A stretch of 64,000 bases of DNA, taken from NCBI GenBank assembly GCA_028015205.1, contig CM051514.1, forward strand, positions 35,604,150 to 35,668,149, given 5' to 3'. This DNA comes from Mytilisepta virgata. Lineage: Eukaryota; Mollusca; Bivalvia; Mytilida; Mytilidae. The position numbers and the translations under genes are program-made. This document shows, one piece after another, positions 34,301 through 46,300 of this stretch; within the stretch, counting starts at the first letter, position 1, and the number at the start of each line of letters is the position of its first letter. The notes under the pieces were generated by a model. The model searched no databases. It was not told the origin of the DNA and saw only the letters and a program-made list of their open reading frames with translations.

Positions 34301-37300
34301 TACTGTCTTTCTTTGTATATTTTCCTGATTTCATGACCAGCTAGTTAACCCTTTAAAATCAAGATTATACAATTTTTGTGCAGTGTCATTTTTAATTTTA
34401 TAATATCACCCTCCATTTCAACCAAAATTTTGATTTGAAATCACTGATAGGTTATGCAGACTGATGGTTACAAACTTTAAACTTTATAATAATTGTTTTG
34501 TTTTTCTTTACAGACCATTGTTAGTGACTGTAGTTTTAATTTCTCTTTATTTCATATCAGAGAAAAATTAGTTGTTTTTATTGGTTAAAACATGGTCATG
34601 TGGTATTTATTAATCTGCGTTAAAAAGTCAAGCAGGCATTATCATGATTCCCTTTTTAAAACGCAAACATGATGCAGCAGTTGTTAATTAAATTCTAGAC
34701 TTTCTAGATGAAATTTTGGTTTCAATGAAATAAAAACAATACTTGCATAAATAGTATTGTTGTAATATTATATATAACAGAGTGCCTTTTTTAACTCACC
34801 TGGCCTAAAAGGCCATGTGAGCTTTTGCCATCACTTGGCGTCCGGCGTCTGTCGTCCGTCGTTAACTTTTTCAAAAATCTTCTCCTCTGAAACGGCTGGA
34901 CAGATTGGATCGAGGCTTCATAGGAATGATATATGACATGTCCTCCACAAACGATCCTCATTTTATATTGATCCGATGAAAAACATGGCCACTGTTGCTA
35001 AAAATAGAAATAGAATCGAAAATCTGGTAAAATTGATCAGCATGACAAGATCTACCTACCCTGAAATTTTGAAGGAAATTCCACAACCCGATTAGGAGTT
35101 ATTGCCCTTTTTTGTCAAATTTTCAAAATTGTAACATTTTTCGTCATTTATCTCCAAAACTATTTCAGATAGAAGTGAAATGTAAATTTTAAAAATGTTT
35201 CCCATGTTGAGATCTACCTACCATGAAATTTTAAAGGAAATATCAAAACCCATTTAGGAGTTGTTGCCCTTTTTTTGTCAAATTTTCAAAATTTTTTCAT
35301 TAAAAAATCTTCTCCTCTGAAACCGCTGGGCCGATTGGTTTGAAACTTAATAGGAATGATTTATGACATGTCCCCCACAAACTATCCTCATTTTATATTG
35401 ATCCGATGAAAAACATGGCCCATGTTGCTAAAAATAGAACATAGGGGTAATTTGGTGTTTTTTGCTAATAACTCAAAAACCGTTACAGATATCGAAAATC
35501 TGACGGGGTAAAATTGATCAGCATGACATGATCTACCTACCCTGAAATTTTGAAGGAAATTCCACAACCCGATTAGGAGTTATTGCCCTTTTTTGTCAAA
35601 TTTTCAAAATTTTAACATTTTTCGTCATTTATCTCCAAAACTATTTCAGATAGAAGTGAAATGTAAATTTTAAAAATGTTTCCCATGTTGAGATCTACAT
35701 ACCCTGAAATTTTAAAGGAAATCCCAAAACCCATTTAGGAGTTGTTGCCCTTTTTTTGTCAAATTTTCAAAATTTTTTCATTCAAAAATCTTCTTCTCTG
35801 AAACCGCTGGGCCGATTGGTTTGAAACTTAATAGGAATGATCTATGACATGTCCTCTACAAACGATCCTCAATTTATTTTGATCTGACATAAAACATGGC
35901 TGTGGTAGCTAAAAATAGAATATAGGGGTGGATGTGTTGTTTTTGGCTAATAACTGAAAAACCGTTACAGATATCAAAAATCTGATGGGGTAAAATTGAT
36001 CAGCATGATAAGATCTACCTAACATGAAATTTTGAAGGAAATCCCATAACCCTTTTAGGAGTTATTGCCCTTTTTTCGTCAAATTTTCAAAATTTAACAT
36101 TTTTCGTCATTTATCTCCAAAACTATTTGAGATAGAAGTGAAAAGTAAATTTGAAAAATGTTTGCCATGTTGAGATCTACATACCCTGAAATTTTGAAGG
36201 GATTCCCAAATTCTGTTTAGGAGTTATTGGTTTGTGTAATTTGAGGTCGGGTTCTGTTACATTTATTTAAGGTTCACCCTTATTCCTGGTCAATTTTATC
36301 AACTTCCTGCCAGGACTACCACCATCAGGGAACATATTTTAACATTAAACCTTATGAAAAATAAATCTTCAACAAATTTTCCCTGGACAATTGAACCAAT
36401 TGCAACAAACTTGGTCAAATAGTTGATTAATTGTCCAATGAAAACCAGACTCCAGGTGAGCGATACAGGCTCTGGAGAGCCTCATGTTTATGTACTTAGT
36501 AGGTATGCATATTTCGAATAATAAATTCTAGTCAGTAATGCTGGAAGAAGAAAAAAGAATATATATGGGGAACTTCCATAAATGTACAATATACCAGCAT
36601 AGCACCAAAAGTAATGACAGAAACATAAACACACATCCACAGGTCATCAAGAGGTATTCAACATACATGTACATGTAATAAACCCACACCCAGCAGATTT
36701 ATAGTCTTCAATGAAATAAACACAATAGTTGCTTATATAGAGGGCATTATCATGATAAATTGACTGCCCTCAGGATAGATATTGCCTTCAACATTGCCTG
36801 CGGCTCGGGCATTATCAATGTTTCAGGCAATATAAGTCCCTTGGGCAGTCACTATATCATGATAATGCCCTCTATATAAGCAACTATTGTATAATTACAG
36901 ACCCTTGTTAGTGACTGTAGTTTTTATTTCTCTTTACAGACCGTTGTTAGTGACTGTAATTTTTATTTATCTTTACAGACCTTTGTTAGTGATTGTAGTT
37001 TTTATTTCTCTTTACAGACCATTGTTAGTGACTGTAGTTTTTATTTCTCTTTACAGACCATTGTTAGTGACTGTAGTTTTGTGGCTTCTTTAGCTATTAG
37101 TGCTCAATATGAAAGACGTTTCAAAAAGAAACTTATAACAAGGTAATAAAATACAAATATTCTTAAGAAATATAGAAACCTTACAAGAAATTGTAAATAA
37201 AATTTTGATAGTTTTAATCATAGAATAAAATACTTGTCTATTTCAAATAAAGGAAAATTTCAAAGTAATTCTGAAAGTCTTTTAATATGTTTACAGAGTT

Positions 37301-40300
37301 TAACCCTATCACATGTGATGATAGGGATGATGTGATTTCTTAAGCATTATGGTACAATTTTTCAGTGATCACTACGAGCAATTATACATATATTTGTTAA
37401 ATTTATCATTATCATATACAGTCAACTCTCGTTATCTCGAAATTCAAGATAGACAAAGTTCGACTAAAAAGGAGCTGACAAATTTTCCCAGTTACAAAAT
37501 GAAGGTACTTTACTACTTCCGGTAAATCTAAAATCTGTTTAGATGCTGGAGTAAAACAATAGTTTACACATACTATTGATACCTCAATTTATTTATCCAT
37601 GATCAGATACTTATATAATGCACATTTTAAATTTATTTTGAATGATAAAGAGTTAAAAATTTAATTGAAAACGATTGGGAAGCAAGAATTGAGGGTTCAT
37701 TGACATAATCCATAGTGCTCAAGCGCAAGACGAGAAATAAATCATTTAGTTGATTAACTTGTCAATTATAAATGTTTGTAGATAAATTGAAACTGATTAA
37801 TCAATTAAAGGTGAATTGTTTTTACACATCAAAATGAATTTAAAAAAAAAAAATTAACAGATGCCGATTGTCATTTACCAGAAATAAAAATTACCTGTGA
37901 AGACAATTAATCCACAAGGTGATGTTTTGACCAACGATGTTTATTTCAACATAACAAATAATATTTTTGTTGTTTTTATAATTTGGGACTCAAAATTTAC
38001 CTACAGATAAAAGAAAATTCGACTCGTGCAAATTCCACCAAAACCGGGGTCAAAACATATATATTTGCAATGCAAAACATTTGTGACCACATAAAAAATT
38101 CGACTCATCCGAAAATTTGACTCAAGCAAGTTCGAGATAACAAGATTCAACTGTACTTTTATTTAGAATCACCATATTAATTACTATACATAAGATTAAT
38201 ATTCATACCCACATGAAACTATAACGATGTTTATATTTTCAGGATAATTTATCCTCAAAACAGAAATGGAGAGCCAGTACATAATCCATGTGGTAAATAC
38301 ATGGTGAAGTTGCACATTAATGGTGTTTGGAGAAAGGTTAGATATTATTGTGGTTTTCTAGCTATAAGCATATACTAGTCTACTGTGTGACTTTTTACAA
38401 ACTGCAATATCTCAGATGCTCTTATAAAAGTAAGGTAAAAAATATTACACTACCTTTTTTTTCCAATAGTTGTAATAAATTATTTCCACTGCTGAAATTT
38501 CCCAGATATTTAGATAGAGTTGCTTTTCCAATTTTCGTGTGAATTTCATCGATTTTTGCCTCATATATGACATCACCATAAATAAATGTTACGTTGCAGA
38601 TTGTGTTCAGGTTCTGTTTTTCGAACGTTTGATCCTTGTTGACAACTTATAGTAATCTTGAAATGCAAATACCTAAAAATTTACAACAAGTTACCGAACA
38701 ACATATTAATTCATGAGTGCGTACAAGTGAATTATTAGTGTTTTTCGGTCATCAGTTGTAGTTCTTTGGTATTCAAATTTCGAGATTAGTTATTCTGTTT
38801 ATTACATTGAAATATTCCATGTATTCAGAAGATTTAGTGAGAAAATACAAGGGATTATGGTTTTTATATTACAATATGACCATTGTGTCATATGAAATAT
38901 GACTTTCGATTTCACTGGGTGAAATATTGGATTGGATTTCACTCAGAAATCCCAGTATTTCACCACACTCAATGTAATAATAAGATATATCTAATTGTTA
39001 TTTCAAACTTACACAATAGTCATGAAGTCCAGGGTTTTTCATTAAGAAATCAGTTGCAGAGGTTTGTGAGACACATAGTTGTGGATTATCTTTACAAACA
39101 ACGAAATTATTCTTCCCTTCTTGGTTCATAATAATTACTTGTATCATGCATTAATTTAGTACAAAAAAAGACAAATTTGAATAAAAAAGGTTACATTAAT
39201 ATTCAGCAACTTGCATAAATGTTGATAATTTATCTTTGTTCTTAAGCATATCATATAAATGTGCCAATGCAAATCACAATCATTGATGAAAAACTGGGTT
39301 TTAGAATATAATAAATCCAACAATTCACTTGTGAAATAATATACATGTACCGGGGTATATTCTCCTTCTGTCTTTTGTCTGTTTTTGTGTATTTTTACAC
39401 TTGAGACTGTTAAATTATTTAACAAATAGTTCATGACACTGAAGGTCATATGGCAGTATATACTGACATTTGACCCGAATTGTCATGACCTATTTGTTAT
39501 ATTATATTTTTCTTGGATTTAATCGAATTTAATCGATCTCGCCAAAACGAGGCGGTCCATATATTGTACAGCCGGTCCATATAACATTATAATGGACCTG
39601 CTTAGATAACATAGATATTGCCAAGGATTGCCAATTTTCCTACCGAAGGTCGGTTTTTTTTCCAGGTACTCCGGCTTCCTCCACCAATAAAAACTGGCCG
39701 CCGCGAAATAGCCAAATGTGCTGAAAACGCATAAAACCCCAACTAAACAAACAAACAAACATAAATAATAATATTAAAGTTTTATGTATAATATTACATA
39801 ATATATTTTACATCTGTATATCTCTATTTTTGAAACAACTTGATATGAATGAAGAGGACATTCCTAGAATTACTGGTGAATCACTATTTAGAATGATTTT
39901 TATTTTGGAAACTCTACTCAGTTTTATAAATCCTGGGATTATTTTGTTTATTTTGTTTACAAATATTTGTCTTTGAAATTCATATTCAGGACAATGTATA
40001 AGGAAATGTTCTTCATCTTCAATTTTTCCAGATTTTCAAACTGCACAAAATCTTATTTAGTCTTAATTCTGCATCCACATTAATTGTAATTTAAATAATT
40101 CTGCAACTTCCATTAATTGTAATATAAATAATTCTACAACGCCCATTAAATGTAATTTAAATTCTACTTCTAAATATAGGTAATAGTAGATGACTTTTTA
40201 CCAATGGGAAAAGACAGAGAGCTGTTATGTTCTTTCTCAAATAATAAAAATGAATTATGGGTCTCACTGCTGGAGAAGGCTTATTTGAAAGTGATGGGTG

Positions 40301-43300
40301 GATATGATTTCCCTGGATCTAACTCCGTAAGTATTATACATAGACATATAGCAATATGAAGGGGAGATAATATTTGTGGCCCGTATAACAGTGGCAATGT
40401 GTAGGGGGGGGGGAGGTGGGGGGGGGGGAGTGGGGGGGGGGGGCTAGGATGAAATTTGAAATAAGAAGGCAGGACCAGGATTTTGACAAAATAAAAATCC
40501 AGGATGACTTTAGATGTGAAAAACAAATGCAGCTGTGTCAATCAGGAAGTTTTTTGGTTTAAATGGAAATTAAATTGTAGGTCGCAATAGTGGCCAAAAT
40601 GAAAAAAGATCCAGGACCTAAATTTTGGCAAAAAAATGCCAGGATCAAACATTTTATCGTAGCCCCCCCCTCCCTCCCAATAAAAATCGAATGGTTGCTC
40701 CCTATGGATCACTATTGTCATCTTGCATCTTCACACTAATCCACCAGAAGTTTGGACTTTCCCTTTGTTTATTGATTGAAAAAAATGGCGGCATGGATTT
40801 TATTTCATTACATGAGTCAGAGTTTCCTTAAAATAATGGCTGTCATATTTGCGATTTCGACAATTGAAATGTATCAGGGGAGTAATTAAATTTATAGTCA
40901 ACTCAAACTTTGCTTTAACACGAGTTCAGGCGGGTTGACAATTTTCAGAGCAACTTCAACTTCGCTTTTCACAAGAGTTGGGGCAAAGTGAAACACTACA
41001 TGTACAAGACGACTTCTTCCCCAGAATCGCCCTCCAGTTTGAGCCCTGACTTTGAACACCTGACAGAATGTCAAAAATGTTTTTATGAAATTTATTTTAA
41101 GGAACATGAATAGTACTATGGGATGGCCATAATGTTAAAGTTATTTGAGACTGAGCAAGTGAAGATTTAATATATCTTAGTATTGGTATAATATCTACAG
41201 TTTACAATATTTACGCATTTAGTATATTTGAATTCAAATTTTTGAAAACCTAAATTTATTAAGGTAAAGTATTACAACCTACAGTTAAAATAAGTAACAT
41301 GTATTTTTTGCTACTACATGTATTTTGACCGCTTATGATATATCTGTTTAATTTTACCGAATATCATTTATAAAAATGCAGCAATTACAAATGTGTTACA
41401 AGTGTTCTGTTGAAAGGGTATTTTTTTGGCAAATACCCCTCTACAGAAAGTAAAAATGACAAATCCACAGCTTGTATATATTGATGGAAAATGAGATGAT
41501 TTGTGACAGAGATTTGTATTATCAGGGATATGTTGATGTCATCACTTAGGAAATTTATGGTCGTCCTAATGAATTGATTGACCATTACAGTGTTCTAATA
41601 TCAAAGATTATGTTGAACCTGTTCCAACTGTTTTAATATTTCATGTACCTTCACTGATTTGTGACTACCACCAGATTGACTTTGTTGAACTTCACGATGA
41701 GTGCTGTATATGGAACTGGAACTGCTTACCCTTCCAGAGCACCTGACTTCACTCCTGCTTTTTATAGGGGTTAGTGTTGTTCATTGTTTTTTTAGTTTTC
41801 AGTGTTTATTGGTTGTGCTTGTGGTTGTTCATTTGACTTCCTGGGTTTGTCTGTCTAATGGATTGCATGATTTGGTTTGGTCCTTATGTATGTTTGTCCT
41901 CTTTGTGACAAAATACTCAGACTATCAAACAACCAGAATTGTTTTTCTAATACAAGGTGTACTTAACTTATAAAACATGTATGTCATTTACATATATATT
42001 TCAGAATATAGATCTGAATGCCCTGACAGGATGGATACCTGAAAGAGTAGCAATAAGAGAAAATTCTAAAGAATTTAATAAAGATAAAGAATTTAAGAGA
42101 ATTCATGACAGATTTCATCAAGGTCATTGTTTGATCACCATAGCAACAGGAGATATACCTGAAATAGAGGCTGACAGGGCAGGACTGGTTCCAACCCATG
42201 CTTATGCAATGCTTGATATCAGGGAGATTAAGGTAAGAGAAAATGCCTGTATTATTCTTGCCCACCACTAGAGAATTTGTCATGGATGAGGTCAGAATGG
42301 TTAATCTACAATGTTTAATAAAGTCAACAAATTATTTTTTTAACTTTGTATCTTTATCTGTATAATGACTGAGTTTCATCAAACTTCGTAAACTGAGATT
42401 TTACTTAAGTCTTTTTCTTCAGCTTGCTGTGATCTGCTTGGTCAACATTTTATTTAAGATAGATAAAATAAATAAAATTCAGGGCATGAAAAAAAAGAAA
42501 GAAAAACAAACCACATGTATACACTGAAAACTTGAGGTTTTAAGCATTCCATTTGAGGGTGGAGGGGTTTGCCTTTACAATCTCTAGTTGCACACCTTGA
42601 TTATATAAATTCAGTTAATTCTGAGTACTATTAGTTTAAATATGCACAGTTTTGAAAAAAAATTTATACATTGTAGGGACGTAAATTGTTTATGTTGAAA
42701 AATCCCTGGAATCATTTAAGATGGAAGGGGAATTTTAGTGAAAATGATACAACAAACTGGACACCAGATATGCAAAAGGCTCTCAATTATGACCCTAAAA
42801 GTGCTCAACAGTTTGACAATGGTAAGTATATACTTTATCAACTGTATATACATGTACAAAACCATCTTGTCATTGCCATTTTTAAATGTATTTTTCAAAA
42901 GAAAATATCTGGTTATAAGTTTGCATGGTGGGTGGGCTGGGAGTGTGGGTGAGCAATTGGGTGGTTGTTTTAAAACCATGATGAAGGAAAATCCATTTTG
43001 CTGTCATTCATCTTCTTCTTTCCTACTGTGTGTTTCACATGCTTTAGCAACTGATTTCATAATGAAAAACACTGGTCTTCATTACTATTCTGTACATATA
43101 CATGTAAAACAACAATTAGATATGTCTTAAAACTGTACATGAATTAAACATTCCGAAAAATTAACTTACACATATTGTGCAACATCACATTTGTTTTCGG
43201 TGATGTCATATCTGAGGCAAAAATCAGTGAAATGCACTCAAAAATTGTAATGCCCACTTTTGTAAAATATTTGGAGTATTTCAGAAGTGGAAACAAAAGG

Positions 43301-46300
43301 TAGTGCAATATTTTTTACTTTCATTAGAAAGAAACATGATATTTTTGTCTCGCCTTGACGGAGTCAAAAGGCGAGACATAGGTATGCTGTTTCCGGCGTC
43401 GGCGGCGGCGGCGGCGATGGCGTCAACAATGTATTAGTTTGTGATTAGCTCAGTTTTATGGGGATCCACTAGTGGTAGGTCAATGATAATTGGTATGCAG
43501 ATGTATTACCATTGCCACATCTCATTGCCATGGAGATTATTTGGCTCCGCCCCCTCAGTCATGGTCTATTGACTTTGAATGGTTTGCTTACTTTACATGT
43601 ATTAGTTTGTGATTAGGTCAGTTTATGGGGATCCACTAGTGGTAGGTCAATGATAATTGGTATGCAGATGTATTACCATTGCTACATCTCATTGCCATGG
43701 AGATTATTTGGCTCCACCCCCTCAGTCATGGTCTATTGACTTTGAATGGTTTGCTTACTTTACATGTATTAGTTTGTGATTAGGTCAGTTTATGGGGATC
43801 CACTAGTGGTAGGTCAATGATAATTGGTATGCAGATGTATTATCATTGCCACATCTCATTGCCATGGAGATTATTTGGCTCCACCCCCTCAGTCATGGTC
43901 TATTGACTTTGAATGGTTTGCTTACTTTACATATATTATGAGTCTGGTGGAGAGGAACCTTGAGGGATCCTGTACTGGAAATCAACTATAAGTAACTATA
44001 AGTAAACAAACAAAATTATATTTTATTGGACACAAAGCCAAGCAAAAAGATTTTTGTCTCGCCATGATGAGGTTGGGTTGAAAAGCTACACATAGGTATG
44101 CTAATTCGTGCATATTCATTGACTGAATATTTGCATAACTTACATGTTAAAGTATTGCTATCAGCGGCGGATCCAGAACTTTTTGTAAGAGGGGGGGGCT
44201 GACTGACCTAAGGGGGGCCCACTCCAGTCATGCATCAGTGATTCCTATATAATCAACCAAATTTTTCCCACAAAATTTTTGTATTTAGGTTTGGGAACGA
44301 CTTATAATAAGTCAATGGTATTTGGTATCCAGTTGTATTAGCATTCACACATCTCATTTAAATGGAGATTGTTTAACCATGTAACTCAGTTATGGTTCAT
44401 TGACTTTGAATATTTGCATAACTTGTGTAAGATGTTAAGGTATTGCTATTATGATTTCAACATTTGCATAATCAAAATTACAAAAAGGCGAGACATATCT
44501 CTGTGATAACAGTTTATTGAAAAACAACTTGCAGTTTAAAAAAAAGACACACAGTAATGTTGTTGGTTCTTAATTGATAAATCTTCAAGAAGTTTAATTT
44601 ATGATCATAAAGTTTTGACAATACAATATTTACTCAAAAATATCCCAAACATGCTATATCTCTTCAGAAATTGTTGAATACATCTGATTTGATGTGAGCA
44701 TTACAATGACATCGGTGCCTCGGTGGCAGAGTGGTCTAGGTAGTTCGTCATGACTACTAATGATCACCTGTGGCAGGGTGTGTTCGACTCCAATCTTAAT
44801 TGACAAGGATTGCCAATTTTCCTACCGAAGGTCAGTGGTTCTCTCCAGGTACACCGGCATCCTCCACCAATAAAAACTGGCTGCCGCGAAATGGCCAAAT
44901 GTGCTGAAAACGGCGTTAAACCCCAACTAAAGAAAAAACAAACAATACAATGACATCATAATATTGAAATTTCAAGTTTCATTAACCTATTAATTCCTTT
45001 TATTACAGGTGTTTTCTGGATAGATTATGAATCATTATGTAGATTTTATGATGTGATATATATAAACTGGAATCCAGAACTATTTAGATATACACACTGC
45101 ATACACAGGTAAGGCTAATTTGTACTGGGGAGCAACCATTTAATTTTTATGGGTGGACAAGGAAGGGTATAAGGGTATGGAAATATTTATGTTTAATGGG
45201 TGTAAGAAATCATTTGGACATTTTTTTCTGAAGAAAAAATTATAGGTTTATGTCAGAAACACATTTTTGTCAAAAACTTTTAGTAAGACATTACATACAA
45301 TATTTAATTGAATATTCGGGTTACAAGCAGATAAAAAATATTGGCAAGTGAGAAAATGGTTTGATAAATCAAAAGGCAAGACAAACTTATGAAACAACGA
45401 AGAAGTAAAAATACAGGAAGAGCAAACCGAAGAGAATCAGAACAAGACAACTAAACAAAACTAGTCTGGCAGAAATTCGATAAGTGAAAAAGAAAGTACA
45501 TATATGGCACCACACATGATTATGTAATACATGTACATATAACTGCCATCCAGAAGTTAAATGGGGGGGTGCATGTTTTACCAACTGACCCCAACCCCCA
45601 AAACTTCATATGTAAATTTTTTGTTCTTGTTGGGGGGGGGGGGGGTGGTACTTTGCATTTTTATACATAGTTCCCTCTGAAGCTGTGATTAATTTAAATC
45701 TATGAGAAAAAATAACTCTAACTTCGTGAAAAAAAAACAATGTTTCAAAACCTGTTACTTTTTAACTTAAATAGATTTTAGCTCACATAATGGTCTTTCA
45801 CATTGCCTGTATTTTAATTTATGACAGTCCACTAGTTAAACAGTTAACCCTACCTTTGGCAAAAACCACAACAATATATACATTTACTTGATAAGTACTT
45901 AATTTCAATTGGTTTGATGTTAACAAGGGGTTGTTTTGGAATTTAAGTGGTTCTGAATAGGGACATTCCATCATATTTTAGGTCTGAAACAAGCTAGATT
46001 TTTTTTAATAATTTTAATTTTTCATTTTATTGTCGGTATACAAGTTAGAGAAAGTATATTTGTAGGTTTTTCTGGTATAAGAATACACCTCACGGTGTCA
46101 GGAATTAGCCGATAAAAAACCTTGCTATGCTCGATTTTTCAACAACAAATACCTGACACCCCTCGGTGTATTCTGATACCAGAAAAACCTACAAATATAC
46201 TTTCTCTATAACATGTACTACATCATATAGAAAACTGGTTATCCAATGATTATAAAAAAAAAAAATCACTGTAATTCAAAGATACTGAAATCAAAATGAT

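Noticed and set aside
36887..37093. Frame reading a [16 protein letters not shown] repeat
   Set aside because: An off-frame reading of the 39-bp exon-8 array. The CAPN7 frame is the one continuing into conserved sequence.
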